Positions 42,335 to 53,832 of a stretch of DNA of 64,000 bases are shown here, one piece after another. The first letter of the stretch is position 1; each line of letters starts with the position of its first letter. The DNA comes from Leptospira sp. WS92.C1 (GTDB taxonomy: Bacteria; Spirochaetota; Leptospiria; Leptospirales; Leptospiraceae), in the NCBI RefSeq assembly GCF_040833975.1, contig NZ_CP162130.1, forward strand, positions 2,998,001-3,062,000, in the 5' to 3' direction. A program made the position numbers and the translations under genes. The notes beneath the pieces are model-generated. The model was not told where the DNA came from and made no database searches. It was given only the letters and a program-made list of their open reading frames with translations.

Positions 42335-43249
42335 ATGGAAGTATCCGAATCCAAATGGAAACCCTTTTTAGGAACCGCACTCATTTTGGCCGGTGCCGTT
42401 TTTTTTTCGGCAAAGGCAATCTTTGTAAAACTCGTTTATAGATACGAAATCGACTCCATCACCGCTCTTACTCTGAGAATGCTTTTTGCGATTCCATTCT
42501 TTGCTTGGATCGCATTTCATCCTGGAAAAAAAGAAAGTTCCGTTCCGCTTTCCCGTAAAGATTGGTCCTTGATCTTTGTTCTTGCATTTTTAGGATACTA
42601 TTTGGCGAGTTTATTCGACTTTATGGGTTTGGAATTTATCTCAGCCGGATTAGAACGTCTTACATTGTTCGTCTATCCCACGATCGTGCTCGTAATCAGC
42701 TCCATCTTATACGGAAGAAACATAAAAAGAATCGAAGTCCTTGCAATCGCTCTTACATATTCAGGAATTGCGGTCGCATTTTTGGGGGATATCCGGAACG
42801 AAGGACCGGATGCGATCAAGGGTGTTCTTTTTGTGTTTGCATCCGCGGTCGCGTATTCTCTCTATCTCGTAGGCAGCGAATCCTTAATTCCCAAAATCGG
42901 ATCGGTCAAGTTTACCTCGTATCTGATGCTTCTTTCCGGTTTGATCGTAATCATCCACTTTTCGATCACTAAAAGCGCAACCTTACTGGTACAACCTTTT
43001 CCAGTGTATCTTTACGGATTGGCTTTGGGAGTTTTGACCACGGTGATTCCCGCTTATTTTACGTCGGAAGGAATCCGTATGATCGGATCCGGCAGAGCGG
43101 CCATCATCGGGTCAGTAGGTCCGATTTCCACGATTCTGTTGGCCTGGATTTTTTTGGACGAGGCGATCACGTCATCCGGAATCGCGGGAACCATCCTGGT
43201 TTTAGCGGGGGTTCTTTCGATCGGAAAGAAAAAATCCGAAACGATATAA
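42335..43249 (+). CDS. EamA/DMT-superfamily transporter
   Basis: 304 residues with ten transmembrane segments in two EamA repeats (about 12-150 and 160-298). Typical blocks: LRMLFAIPFFAWIAF, GLEFISAGLERLTLFVYPTI in the first half and IRMIGSGRAAIIGSVGPIST in the second. Family members export amino acids or other metabolites. AAGGA precedes the ATG. Substrate unknown. Confidence 0.92.
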   Translation: MEVSESKWKPFLGTALILAGAVFFSAKAIFVKLVYRYEIDSITALTLRMLFAIPFFAWIAFHPGKKESSVPLSRKDWSLIFVLAFLGYYLASLFDFMGLEFISAGLERLTLFVYPTIVLVISSILYGRNIKRIEVLAIALTYSGIAVAFLGDIRNEGPDAIKGVLFVFASAVAYSLYLVGSESLIPKIGSVKFTSYLMLLSGLIVIIHFSITKSATLLVQPFPVYLYGLALGVLTTVIPAYFTSEGIRMIGSGRAAIIGSVGPISTILLAWIFLDEAITSSGIAGTILVLAGVLSIGKKKSETI

Positions 43250-43283
43250 TGCATACGTTCGATCCGAATTTTCAATCCGTCCC

Positions 43284-45005
43284 TCAAACGATATCAAGTA
43301 TCAATAGAGCGATATCATCTCCGAAATTTCCGCCGGAATAGGCAAAAACATCGGAAACGATCATCTCTATATATTCCTCGATGGACTCCGTGTAGAGATA
43401 TTCTTCCAAGATGGAAATAAATCCGGTCAGATCCAAAATATTCCCCCGCGCATCAAAGATCTCATAAAGCCCATCCGAAAAAAATACGACTCGATCTCCG
43501 TGTAAAAGATCAATGGATTGATCGTAGTATTTCGCCCCGTCAAACGCAAGAAGAGGCAGGTTCATTCCGTCCAATTCCAACTTCTTTCCGTCTCGAAAAA
43601 GAACGATGGGCGGGTGTCCCGCGTAAGCATAAATTAACTTTTTAGATTCTGGAATGTATTTTACCCGCACTGCGGAAATATGATGATCGACCACCAAAGG
43701 TTTCAGATCTTCCACGATTCGGATCAATCCTTCCGCGGGAGAAAGTCCGATTCTCGCGGAATTTTTAAACGAGATCACAACCATTCCCGAAACCATCGCG
43801 GAAGAAATCCCATGACCGGAAACATCCGCAAAAAGAATATCGATACTCCCATCTTCGTTTTGAATCGTGCTGATTATATCCCCGCCCACTTTTTCAAAGG
43901 GGCGAAAATACGTTTCCATCTTAAAGTATTTGGAATCAGGAAACGTTCTATCGACAAGCGATCTCTGAGTGATACGCCCGAGCTCCAAATCGTAGTGCAT
44001 TTTTTCGTAAAAGGCGTTTAACGTGCCTTCTTTCTTTTTTCTGTCAAACGCGAGCAAAATCAAATCTCCGATCAAACCGAGAATGGATATCTCTTCTTCG
44101 GTCCAGGTCCTATCCTCGTAAACCATATCCAATCCGAAAAATCCGATCTCCTTTCCTTCATAAATCAGACCTATGATCAAAAGAGAACGAATCCCCTGCG
44201 GGAGTAATAGGTCCCGTAGAAACGGGTCGTCGTTTTCGATTTCTTTGACGGAATTGAACGCAAAATATCCGAATTTACGAACGCTTTCAAATTTTTCGGA
44301 AGGAATACTCTCCACCGGAATATTTTGAAAATGATGAGACAGGGAAGCTATTCCCTCTCTACACCATTCAAACGTATTCGAAATCGATTGATTCGAATTT
44401 GAGTATTCTATAATATACGAACGATCCGCCTTACAGATCCGTCCCGCTTTTTCTATGGAATTTCGAATCGCTTCGTCCAATTCGCTGGGAGGAATGGTGA
44501 TAAAACTTTTTGAAATTTCCGTCAAATTGCTTTGAAGACGCAGGGAATATTTCAGATGATCCTCGCTTTTTTTCAAAGGAGTGATGTCTCTTTGAGAACC
44601 CCAGACTTGAACGAGATTTCCGTCCTTTACGACTCCAACCACACTGTTTAAAAAGTATTTAGAATTTCCATAACGATCCAGTTCCCGAGATTCCACGTCC
44701 TTTATATTGTATCCGCTGCGGATAAAGGTATAAAAATGTTCAAGGTCCTCGCGAGAATCCGAAGGGATCAATTGAGAAAGCGAAAGTCCCATGACTTCCG
44801 AAACGGCGGAATATCCATACATTCTCGCCATGGATTCGTTGCAAATCGCGAGTTTAGCGTGTGTTAGAAGAAGAGATACCTGGTTCTTCTCTTCCAAGTC
44901 GACTGGAATAGACATCCCCAAATCAAAACACCAAATTCCCTCGGCGCTATTGAGAAAAAAATCGCGAAACCGCTCCAATTCAAACGATTCTGATTCGATT
45001 CGCAT
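43284..45005 (-). CDS. PAS-GAF-SpoIIE (PP2C-type) phosphatase
   Basis: 573 residues, soluble. PAS-like domain at about 20-150 (ICNESMARMYGYSAVSEVMG, with PAC segment), GAF-like at about 155-325, and a SpoIIE/PP2C phosphatase domain at about 345-573. The metal-binding Asp residues are in VGGDIIS, FADVSGHGISSAM and FSDGLYE. Such proteins act as sensor phosphatases on anti-sigma antagonists or as general stress switches. Partner genes are not adjacent. Confidence 0.9.
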   Translation of the reverse strand: MRIESESFELERFRDFFLNSAEGIWCFDLGMSIPVDLEEKNQVSLLLTHAKLAICNESMARMYGYSAVSEVMGLSLSQLIPSDSREDLEHFYTFIRSGYNIKDVESRELDRYGNSKYFLNSVVGVVKDGNLVQVWGSQRDITPLKKSEDHLKYSLRLQSNLTEISKSFITIPPSELDEAIRNSIEKAGRICKADRSYIIEYSNSNQSISNTFEWCREGIASLSHHFQNIPVESIPSEKFESVRKFGYFAFNSVKEIENDDPFLRDLLLPQGIRSLLIIGLIYEGKEIGFFGLDMVYEDRTWTEEEISILGLIGDLILLAFDRKKKEGTLNAFYEKMHYDLELGRITQRSLVDRTFPDSKYFKMETYFRPFEKVGGDIISTIQNEDGSIDILFADVSGHGISSAMVSGMVVISFKNSARIGLSPAEGLIRIVEDLKPLVVDHHISAVRVKYIPESKKLIYAYAGHPPIVLFRDGKKLELDGMNLPLLAFDGAKYYDQSIDLLHGDRVVFFSDGLYEIFDARGNILDLTGFISILEEYLYTESIEEYIEMIVSDVFAYSGGNFGDDIALLILDIV

Positions 45006-45204
45006 ATCCTTTTAGCTTCCGTAAACCACGTCTTTATTCTTTCCGTCAGCGATAAAGGTCAAAGATTTTATCGACGAAATCGCGGAAAAGAGCGGGTCCG
45101 ATTCTCAAAAAATTATATATTCCGTTTTTATAAAAAAAACCTTTCGACTTTTGATTTTTTGTCCGGGGCTTCTTGTATCTTGTTTTTAGTTAAGGAGCAC
45201 AAAC

Positions 45205-45339
45205 ATGAAAACTATGAACCCCGAATGGCTGGACGAAAGAATCGAAGAACTCGCGGAAATCCTCGCAGACAAGCTGATTGAAGAAATCCGCAAAAGAGCA
45301 CTGAAAAAGGAAGCGCTTCGTAAATCGGAAGCCGCATAA
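45205..45339 (+). CDS. 44-residue basic-acidic helical microprotein
   Basis: A 44-codon frame, ATG at 45205, TAA at 45337-45339, with AAGGAG 7 nt before the ATG. The product is nearly all charged and helical (EERIEEL..., ADKLIEEIRKRALKKEAL), a likely amphipathic helix or coiled coil, with no signal. The next gene starts 21 nt later with an equally strong site, so the two are co-transcribed. Too short to assign to a family. Confidence 0.65.
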   Translation: MKTMNPEWLDERIEELAEILADKLIEEIRKRALKKEALRKSEAA

Positions 45340-45360
45340 CAAACTCAAGGAGAATCGAAC

Positions 45361-45627
45361 ATGGCAGAATACGCACTCAAAGAAAAAAAGGGAAGTCTCT
45401 TTAGCAATGCGACCAAGGAAAAAGAAACACAACCGGATTATACCGGAAAGGTTCTTTTGGAAGGCAAAACATACCGATTGGCGGGTTGGATCCGGAAATC
45501 CGCAACCGGCAAAAATTATCTGTCTTTGAGCATTTCCGAACCAAACCTAGAAAAAAGAACGGGATCAATTGCGGAAGAATCGGATGGAAACGATTTTACC
45601 GATATCGAGGAAGATTTTCCGTTTTAA
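45361..45627 (+). CDS. Small DUF736-like protein with SSB-type acidic C-terminal tail
   Basis: 88 residues, ATG with AAGGAG 9 nt upstream. The N-terminal half ([40 protein letters not shown]) resembles small DUF736-type proteins found on plasmids and phages. The C-terminus is acidic and ends DIEEDFPF, very like the SSB C-terminal tip (DDDIPF) that recruits repair and replication enzymes. It may bind ssDNA or such partners. Both readings are inference. Confidence 0.7.
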   Translation: MAEYALKEKKGSLFSNATKEKETQPDYTGKVLLEGKTYRLAGWIRKSATGKNYLSLSISEPNLEKRTGSIAEESDGNDFTDIEEDFPF

Positions 45628-45698
45628 AGAATGAAAATTCTGTTTACGATCGGGATCCCATTGCGAAAGAATTACACCTCTATGAGAGAAAGAATTTC

Positions 45699-45791
45699 TT
45701 GAAAACGAAATCGTTTCGGTTTCAAAGATATCTCAAAGACGAGGATCTAAAAAAAATCGAAACCGCGGTTTCCAAATTAGAGGTGATTTAA
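45699..45791 (+). CDS. Possible 30-residue small protein
   Basis: A plausible coding frame fills the gap between the SSB-tail gene and the YjbR gene (residues such as YLKDEDLKKIETAVSKLEVI). Its start is uncertain; TTG at 45699 with GAGAG upstream is the best candidate, but the frame is open much farther upstream, overlapping the previous gene. It could be a remnant of a longer protein. I give low confidence. Confidence 0.25.
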   Translation: MKTKSFRFQRYLKDEDLKKIETAVSKLEVI

Positions 45792-45792
45792 C

Positions 45793-46155
45793 TTGATTAC
45801 GATCAAAACGGACAATCCTCTTTTGGAACCGATCCGAAACTTCTGTCTTTCGCTTCCGTTTGTAACGGAAGACATCAAATGGGAACATGATCTTGTATTT
45901 TCGGTTCACAACAAAATGTTTTGTGTGATGCCGACAGCGGAACCCTTTACGATCTGTTTTAAGTGCAACCCGGAAGACGCGGAACTTTTATGTCAAAAAA
46001 AGGGAATCATCCCCGCGCCGTATCTTGCGAGGTATGATTGGGTTTTGTGTGAAAGCTTGAGAACTCTTTCCCAAAAAGAACTTCAAAAAAGAATCCTGAA
46101 TTCGTATCAATTGGTTTGGGACAAACTGCCTGCTAAATTGAGAAAGACAAAGTAA
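45793..46155 (+). CDS. MmcQ/YjbR-family protein
   Basis: 120 residues, TTG start preceded by GAGGTGAT. The blocks FCLSLPFVTEDIKWEHDLVF, KMFCVMPT and GIIPAPYLARYDWV match the YjbR family, a double-wing DNA-binding-like fold of unknown role. Cytoplasmic. It may belong to the small operon starting at 45205. Confidence 0.88.
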   Translation: MITIKTDNPLLEPIRNFCLSLPFVTEDIKWEHDLVFSVHNKMFCVMPTAEPFTICFKCNPEDAELLCQKKGIIPAPYLARYDWVLCESLRTLSQKELQKRILNSYQLVWDKLPAKLRKTK

Positions 46156-46292
46156 TCGGATCGACTTTATAGAAACCGGTCCTTAAACGTCCAAGGTTCC
46201 GGTACCCCCACACGTTTTTAATCGTCTATTCGGATTTCACTCGAAAGAAAATCCGGATTGGATCGAGACTTATCCTCGAGGATTTTTTTTGC

Positions 46293-46949
46293 TTAAATCG
46301 CATCATTCAAATATTTTAAAAAAGGCTGTAGAATTTTATAGGATTCCGCTGTGTTTTTTAAGAAACTTTTGGACAGCAGGTTCTCGTCTTTGATATTTTT
46401 TTCCACGATATAACTCGTATACCGAATCCAACTCAAATCCGGATGATCTTTTGGAAAACCCTTCGGCGAGGTTTTCAATTTCATATCGGACAACCCGCCG
46501 AATTCTTTTTTAAATTTATTTTCGCCCACGATCTTCTTTAAAATATTAGAATTATCTAAAATAGATTCCCGAACCTTTTTCAAGATCGGGGGATCGGGCA
46601 TATACAATCCCGCCGCGATAAAAGACTGATCCCCGGGTTGGACGTGAATGTAAAACAGAGGTCTTCCCAAATCCTTTCCGGAGGGTCCGATACTCGCTCC
46701 AAAATTGGTTTTGTATGGCTCCTTATTTTTGGAAAATCGCACATCTCTGTGGATCCTAAAAATACATTTTTTAGGATCCACACCGGCAAGATTCGGATTT
46801 ATTTTTGCAAATCCAAAGATCAATTCAGTGATCAGATTCTCATAATCGGTCTTTGCTTCGGTAAAAAGGAGTTTGTTTTTTTCCAACCAGGGTTTATTGT
46901 TATTCTTCGCTAATTTTTTTAAAAATTCTAAAGTTGTTTTTTGCAGCAT
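46293..46949 (-). CDS. DUF2461 (TIGR02453) family protein
   Basis: 218 residues, AAGGA 7 nt before the ATG. Family blocks: FLKKLAKNNNKPWLEKNK at the N-terminus, RIHRDVRFSKNKEPYKTNFG near 66, GLYMPDP near 114, and LKTSPKGFPKDHPDLSWIRY. Widespread and uncharacterised; often annotated as a conserved hypothetical. Single gene. Confidence 0.88.
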   Translation of the reverse strand: MLQKTTLEFLKKLAKNNNKPWLEKNKLLFTEAKTDYENLITELIFGFAKINPNLAGVDPKKCIFRIHRDVRFSKNKEPYKTNFGASIGPSGKDLGRPLFYIHVQPGDQSFIAAGLYMPDPPILKKVRESILDNSNILKKIVGENKFKKEFGGLSDMKLKTSPKGFPKDHPDLSWIRYTSYIVEKNIKDENLLSKSFLKNTAESYKILQPFLKYLNDAI

Positions 46950-47034
46950 AAAACGTCCTTTCGTCTCAGAAGAATCGAATGATTCTCTTAAGCATCAAGT
47001 CAAAATTTACGATACCTTGAGTCGTTTTTTTGTT

Positions 47035-48672
47035 TTACATCGATTCATCTTGAAAGATAGAATCGATCCGGTCCAGGATCTCGATTTCCTTATCGGAAGA
47101 AAAGCGAGTATTCTGCAAATCAGATACAAGAAGTTTTAATTCTTGTTGAATCGGAGGATTGAGTTTTCTAAAATCCGGAACCAAAAGAGAATTGAGATCG
47201 CCGGGCTCAGCCTTCCAAAGCCCTCTTGCATACTCCCTTCTTCTAGTTTCAAGATCCCGTTTTGATTTCGAAGAAATGAGATACGCATAAACGGCATCCA
47301 CCCATTCCTCCATTCCGGGAACCGGATTGAATCCGTGAAAACAAGTCAAATGGGCAACGTCGCTGAAATTTCTTACAATACGAATTGCGGTTCGATGAAA
47401 ACTGGAAGCAAGAATCGGACAAGAACCCTTTGCCTCTTGAGTATACCAATTTTTTCTACGAGAGGGTAGGAATCTCTGATTGACCCCTCTTGCGATCCCG
47501 GATTGTAAATGATCCTGCAATGCTTTGGAATCCGCCGGGTTTAATTCGTTTTTTACGTCCAAAAGCCATACTTTAGCACCTTTGTGGCTTAACGTTTCCC
47601 AATCGGAATAAAGGAAAATTCGATTTCTTGCATATTGAGATTTTGGTATGCAAGGTTTGAAATATTTTTCAGGGATTCCGGAATCCCGGACCATCGTTTC
47701 CGTAAATAAAAAGAAGTCGTTATCTCCTGTCGCAATTCCCCTTGTGAATTTTCCGAATTCCAACAAAGAAACGCTGAGACCCGATTCTTCCGTATCCGTT
47801 TCGCCTTTTCGATCCGTTCCTGAACTTTTCTTTTCGAGTCGATGGAAGATGGGACTCCACTTTGCCTCCGGATCCGGGAACGAAATCCATTCGGTATGAA
47901 TCGACTGAGCCGCCACAGGAGTCGATTGGGATTTATCCGTAAAAAAGCCGGGCTTGAGTCTCGCCCAATAAAATCCGGATCGGTTTTTTGTTTCGGAATT
48001 CTCCAATAAAAGAATACAGGAACTCGTAACCGCCTCGTCAAAAAGACTGTCCTGAGGTGATAACAGAAAAAGAGAGTGTATCAATCCGGATTTTCGAAGA
48101 GCGGATTTGATATACACTCCGTATCCTGAATTGAAAAAATCCTGTGGAACTAAAAACGCCGCACGTCCGCCGACCTTGATCAGATCCAAACACTTGAGCA
48201 AAAAGAATACGTATAAGTTCGCCGTGCCGGGAAGTTTTTTTTCCCATTGCCCTTCGAATCTTAGCGTCAATTCTTTATAATAACTTTTATCGCTTATCTT
48301 ACGATACGGTGGATTGCATAGAATCGCATCTAGTTTGCGATCCAAAACTTCCATAAGAAAATCCTTATCATAAAATTGCAAAGATCCTTTCGGTGAAATT
48401 CTATCTTTGAGCGATGTTCTGCTGGATTGTAAACACTGTGGATCAAGATCGAAACCGATCCAATCGGCGATCAGATTTGGTTGTTTCTCAAGTATGCTTT
48501 TGAAGAAAATTCCGTTTCCGATTGCAGGGTCCAGTATACGTTTTGGATTTTCTGAATTGGACATACAATCCGCACCCAGAACCCAATCTACCAGGAAATC
48601 CGCTACTTTTTCGGGAGTAAAAAATTGTCCTAGAAATTTATTTTTTATTTTTCGACTTTCCTCTTGAGACAT
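47035..48672 (-). CDS. Adenine-specific DNA methyltransferase (orphan, N6-type)
   Basis: 545 residues. Motif I region is [13 protein letters not shown] (near 44) and the catalytic motif IV is NPPY (near 118), both diagnostic of gamma-type amino-methyltransferases that make N6-methyladenine. The [13 protein letters not shown]-terminus is shared with Eco57I/Type I-like methylases. The C-terminal 230 residues should hold target recognition. No restriction endonuclease or specificity subunit flanks it within the window, so it appears solitary. The ATG is at 48672. Confidence 0.88.
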   Translation of the reverse strand: MSQEESRKIKNKFLGQFFTPEKVADFLVDWVLGADCMSNSENPKRILDPAIGNGIFFKSILEKQPNLIADWIGFDLDPQCLQSSRTSLKDRISPKGSLQFYDKDFLMEVLDRKLDAILCNPPYRKISDKSYYKELTLRFEGQWEKKLPGTANLYVFFLLKCLDLIKVGGRAAFLVPQDFFNSGYGVYIKSALRKSGLIHSLFLLSPQDSLFDEAVTSSCILLLENSETKNRSGFYWARLKPGFFTDKSQSTPVAAQSIHTEWISFPDPEAKWSPIFHRLEKKSSGTDRKGETDTEESGLSVSLLEFGKFTRGIATGDNDFFLFTETMVRDSGIPEKYFKPCIPKSQYARNRIFLYSDWETLSHKGAKVWLLDVKNELNPADSKALQDHLQSGIARGVNQRFLPSRRKNWYTQEAKGSCPILASSFHRTAIRIVRNFSDVAHLTCFHGFNPVPGMEEWVDAVYAYLISSKSKRDLETRRREYARGLWKAEPGDLNSLLVPDFRKLNPPIQQELKLLVSDLQNTRFSSDKEIEILDRIDSIFQDESM

Positions 48673-49728
48673 CTATACCGCGTGATTCCAGATCATTTGT
48701 TTTTCAAATGAATTCAATTTCTTTATGCTTATATCAAACATGAATTTCATGTAAAAAAATGTAGCCGATTTAGCTACATGGCTCGAACCTCAACGTGCAT
48801 CTTGAAAAACTCAACGTTTTACTCCGTTAGGAATATTTCATATCAAAAGCTGTTGATTTATCCTGCTCAATCTATCACACAATATCGATCTAAACCGGTT
48901 TGGTTTTTGTAATCTGATCCTATTGGCAAAAGAAATCCGCTTTGAAACAAACCGTAAGTCAACTCATTGCAAACTTTACTTCAACCAGTCAACTGCTGAG
49001 TTAGTTTCGGGATCAATTCAATGCTAAAACGGCTTTGAAAGCTAACGTCTGTTAAAGACAAAAATTTCACATATAGCCGAACCTAACAACCAGTAAATTA
49101 TCAAATCAAGGTTACCCTTGTTAGGTGAGGGATCAGTATACTAAGTTATAATTGGGAAATATGAAAAAATCCTTTTCAGTGTTATGTAAAAAGATACGTA
49201 TACAATAAGATTAAGCGAAATAAGTTAAAACCAAGATAAGAACTCTGAATCGAAATCATTTTAGAACATTTATGCTGATCCGTTTAAAATTCTTCTTTTG
49301 GGTTTTCAATGCTAAAATAGAAAGTGCTGTGTTTTTTAATTATAAGCAAAAGAATCGCACTATTTGTTTCGAGATACAAAATTTCATCATTTCAACAAGC
49401 AATGCGTAGTAACGTATATTCCGTTATAAAACGATTTTTATCTTCGTTTAAAAAAACGAAAATGATCGTTTAAAATTTTACACCTTGTATACGAGCTTAT
49501 ACAAACGGCACTTTTTTATAAAAGATAATCGGAAACGATTTTGCTTTGAGTCAAACGATGAGCCCGTTTCGAATCGACAGATTCGATGGAAATCATATCT
49601 ATAAATTCTATACAAATTCTCAAGCCGATATTCGGCTCAATTTTAGAAAGGGATTTTTGGTTTTTGAGTTTCGAATTTAAAAAACTCGTCTTAAAAAAGT
49701 CAAATTTTTATTTCGTTATGAGAAGAGA
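48673..49728. other. 1 kb gene-free AT-rich region
   Basis: 1056 bp without a credible gene on either strand. It contains a hairpin terminator (48753-48779), an inverted repeat CCTAACAA...TTGTTAGG (about 49087-49126), a perfect hairpin TCGAATC GACA GATTCGA near 49570, and AGCCGA/TCGGCT near 49622. The only short frames lack ribosome-binding sites. It may carry a small RNA, a decayed gene or replication/partition-like sites; I cannot tell which. Confidence 0.6.
48753..48779 (-). terminator. Intrinsic terminator on the minus strand
   Basis: ATGTAGC (48759-48765) pairs with GCTACAT (48773-48779), 7-nt loop; on the minus strand it is followed by seven U residues. It would stop minus-strand transcripts before they reach the adenine methylase gene, which implies a transcript crossing the gene-free region. 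Confidence 0.75.
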
Positions 49729-50808
49729 TTACTGAGAAAGTTTTTCCTGATTTTCTTTGTTACCGCCGATTCTTTTCAGTATCAACGCCTCGAGTGTATC
49801 CAATTTTTGTTTATGCGCTTCTTCCAAAGGAGTATTGCCTTGGACATCCGCAAAACTCGGATCGGCTCCTAGTTCCAATAACTTTTCGACCAAGGGAACT
49901 CTTCTTCGCATCAACGCCTGCAAAAGCGGCGTGACTCCTTCCGCATTTCTCTGATTCAGATTGGTACCTGACTTTACGAGAAGCTCGGCGATTCTCAAAT
50001 CGGCATCCGGCTCCTCGGATAAAAAATGAAGCGCGTTGTTTACTCCGGATTGAATCGTTTTTCCATCCGCGACTCTTTCGTGTAAGCGACTCGTATAATC
50101 CGGCTTGGAATGATTTTTTAAAAGATATTCCACGATCGAAAAGTTCGCAGGAGAAACTCCAGCTCCGCAGGCAAGAAAAAGAGGAAATTCCTCAGGGCTT
50201 CCCTTATCAAAGTTTACATCCGCGTGATTATCCACAAGGAACTTTACCAATACGAGATTTCCGCGACGGATCGCGACGTTGAGAATCGACACTGGGATCA
50301 TTTTATCCGAACCGGCGATCTTCATCAGATATTCTATCTTTGCACCGGATTCGATCAATCTCTTCGGAACCGCGAGGTCGTCGATGTCCAAAACCTTCAC
50401 GTCCAAAAGTCCGGATAAACTTTCTAAAAGCACGGAACTCCCGTCCTTATCCTGTGCGTTTACATTCGCCCCTGCTCGGATCAAAACTTCCGCGACCTCC
50501 GGTCTATGATCCGCGATCATCAATGCTGTTTTTCCTCTGGAATCGGTCGCATCCACGGCAGCTCCCGCTTGAATTAAGATCTCCGTCTTTTTAGGATCTC
50601 CTTCCTGAACCGCTCTGAGAAACTCGTTGTCCAAGGCAGGATCTGCAAAAAGGAAGAGAGGAAATAAAAGGATGAGTACGGAAATTTTAGAGCTCGCTTG
50701 GGATCTGGAACGTACTCTGTCGATAAAGCGAGATCGGTAACTCAAAGTTTCGCTTTGATTGGCGTTCGATGGGCTCTTCTGTATTTTAGAATTCATTACC
50801 ATATTCAA
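49729..50808 (-). CDS. Exported ankyrin-repeat protein
   Basis: 359 residues. A hydrophobic signal segment lies unusually far in, at about residues 42-55 (ISVLILLFPLFLFADP), so the N-terminal extension or the start (50808 or 50796) is uncertain. At least six ankyrin repeats follow, for example GKTALMIADHRPEVAEVLIR, GVTPLLQALMRRRVPLVEKL and GNTPLEEAHKQKLDTLEALI. Probably periplasmic or surface protein-protein interaction. Second ankyrin protein in the window, not obviously related to the first. Confidence 0.85.
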   Translation of the reverse strand: MNMVMNSKIQKSPSNANQSETLSYRSRFIDRVRSRSQASSKISVLILLFPLFLFADPALDNEFLRAVQEGDPKKTEILIQAGAAVDATDSRGKTALMIADHRPEVAEVLIRAGANVNAQDKDGSSVLLESLSGLLDVKVLDIDDLAVPKRLIESGAKIEYLMKIAGSDKMIPVSILNVAIRRGNLVLVKFLVDNHADVNFDKGSPEEFPLFLACGAGVSPANFSIVEYLLKNHSKPDYTSRLHERVADGKTIQSGVNNALHFLSEEPDADLRIAELLVKSGTNLNQRNAEGVTPLLQALMRRRVPLVEKLLELGADPSFADVQGNTPLEEAHKQKLDTLEALILKRIGGNKENQEKLSQ

Positions 50809-50957
50809 AAGAAATCGCCTTCCTAATTAGAATCGGATATTTTAGGTATGGAGTCCACATTTTTAGAATCCCATTTTTCTCGGAATCCTAAAAACTTCCT
50901 TTTTATCTTGACCCGTCATTCTCATTGAAGTTCCCTTCTTGTTTTCGGAGTTTGACC

Positions 50958-52442
50958 ATGTCGCAATCGTTTCGAGACTACACTTATTATGACGCCACCG
51001 GGCTCGCGGATTTGGTTCGAAAAAAATCGGTTCATCCCTCTGAACTTGTCGAATCCGCCATAGAAAGAATCGAAGCGATCAATCCCGGGCTCAATGCGGT
51101 GATTACCCGATTTTATGAGGACGCAAAAAAAACCGCAAAATCCAAACTTCCGGACGGCCCGTTTCGAGGTGTTCCGATTCTTGTAAAAGACATCGTACAT
51201 TCCATCGCGGGAGCCCCTTTGACCTCGGGTTCGAAGGCATTCAAAAATTATATCGCCCCCGAAGATTCGGAATTTGTAAAAAGACTTCGACTGGCCGGAA
51301 CCATTTTTCTTGGTCAAACCAATGTTTCCGAATTTGCTCTCATGGGAATCACGGAGCCAAAATTTCACGGACCAACTCGAAATCCCTGGAATCTGGAACG
51401 AACTCCGGGAGGTTCTTCCGGAGGATCCGCAGCGGCTGTTGCCGCGGGAATGGTTCCTGTTGCGACCGCTTCGGACGGCGGTGGATCGATTCGAATCCCC
51501 GCGGCTTATTGCGGATTGTTTGGTCTGAAGCCTACCCGGGGTAGAACTCCGGTGGGTCCTTATTTCGGAAGATTCTGGCAAGGAGCTTCTGTGGATCACG
51601 TTCTCTCCAGAACGGTTCGAGACAGTGCGGCATTTTTGGATGCGTTGAGCGGAATCGAAAACGCGGGAGCGTTTTCGTTCGATTCTCCAAAGACCAGTTT
51701 TCTTTCGGAAATCAAAAAGGCTCCGGGCAAACTCAGAATCGCGTTTTCAACCCAATCTCCAATCGGAACTCCGGTTCATCCGGACTGTGTGGAATCCGTC
51801 ATACACACCGCAAAGTTATTACATTCTCTCGGTCATAAGGTGGAAGAAAAAGACGCGCCTGTGGATGGTAAAGCGATCGGAAGAGCGTTTATCACGATGT
51901 ACTTTGGAGAAGTCGCGGCTCAACTCAAAAACCTGGAACCGATTCTAAAAAGAAAGGCAAGGATGAGTGACGTGGAAGATGTCACTTGGATTTTGGGACT
52001 TTTGGGAAGAACCGTTTCCGCAGGAGAATTTGTCCGCACTCTGCAAGTATGGGACAAGGCCGCTCTTGCGATGGAAAGATTTCATGAAACCTATGATCTC
52101 TATCTGACTCCAACAACCGCGATGCCCGCGGCAAAGATAGGCGAACTCGAACCGACACTCGGTGAAAAAATCGCGATGCAAATCATAGGTAGACTCGGCC
52201 TGGGGAGAATGATGCTCGCTTCCGGTCTTGTGGACGAACTTGTCGAAACAAGCCTTTCGAGAACTCCATTTACGCAACTTGCAAATTTGACCGGACAACC
52301 TTCGGTTTCGATTCCGATCGGACAAACTTCCGACGAGCTCCCTCTCGGTTTGCAGTTTACCGCAGCGAGAAGAAGAGAAGATATTTTGTTTCGTCTCAGT
52401 GCTCAACTGGAAAAAGCGGCGCCTTGGTCGAAACATAAGTAA
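50958..52442 (+). CDS. Amidase-signature (AS) family enzyme
   Basis: 494 residues from the ATG at 50958, with GGAG 8 nt upstream; the frame upstream lacks support. Catalytic triad of the family is visible: K77 (LVKDIV), cis-Ser in GGSSGGS (153-157) and S177 (SDGGGSIR). Hydrolyses amide bonds; members include fatty-acid amide hydrolases and acylamidases, and GatA is the relative it could be confused with, but no gatB/gatC is adjacent. Substrate unknown. It is followed by a 17-bp inverted repeat. Confidence 0.9.
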   Translation: MSQSFRDYTYYDATGLADLVRKKSVHPSELVESAIERIEAINPGLNAVITRFYEDAKKTAKSKLPDGPFRGVPILVKDIVHSIAGAPLTSGSKAFKNYIAPEDSEFVKRLRLAGTIFLGQTNVSEFALMGITEPKFHGPTRNPWNLERTPGGSSGGSAAAVAAGMVPVATASDGGGSIRIPAAYCGLFGLKPTRGRTPVGPYFGRFWQGASVDHVLSRTVRDSAAFLDALSGIENAGAFSFDSPKTSFLSEIKKAPGKLRIAFSTQSPIGTPVHPDCVESVIHTAKLLHSLGHKVEEKDAPVDGKAIGRAFITMYFGEVAAQLKNLEPILKRKARMSDVEDVTWILGLLGRTVSAGEFVRTLQVWDKAALAMERFHETYDLYLTPTTAMPAAKIGELEPTLGEKIAMQIIGRLGLGRMMLASGLVDELVETSLSRTPFTQLANLTGQPSVSIPIGQTSDELPLGLQFTAARRREDILFRLSAQLEKAAPWSKHK

Positions 52443-52448
52443 GTTTTG

Positions 52449-52497
52449 TTGGAGTTCCTACAATTCAAAAAATAAACCCAAATTGTAGGAACTCCAA
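52449..52497 (+). terminator. 17-bp perfect hairpin after the amidase gene
   Basis: A 17-base arm (52449-52465) pairs perfectly with 52481-52497 around a 15-nt loop. The arm core GTAGGAACTCC is a sequence I associate with common Leptospira intergenic repeats. It is followed by AAAT, not a U-run, so it is a hairpin or processing site more than a classical terminator. Confidence 0.55.
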
Positions 52498-52576
52498 AAT
52501 ACTTTCATCAATGACTCGATTCCAATCAAATAACTCTTGATTCTAAGTTCCAAATGAGCAATGATTTGAAAATTCC

Positions 52577-53821
<1,245 letters not shown>

Positions 53822-53832
53822 AATTTTTATCT

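Noticed and set aside
45486..45791. Plus-strand 101-residue frame overlapping the SSB-tail gene
   Set aside because: Its first half is a shadow of the SSB-tail gene in another frame; only the last part might be real and is listed separately.
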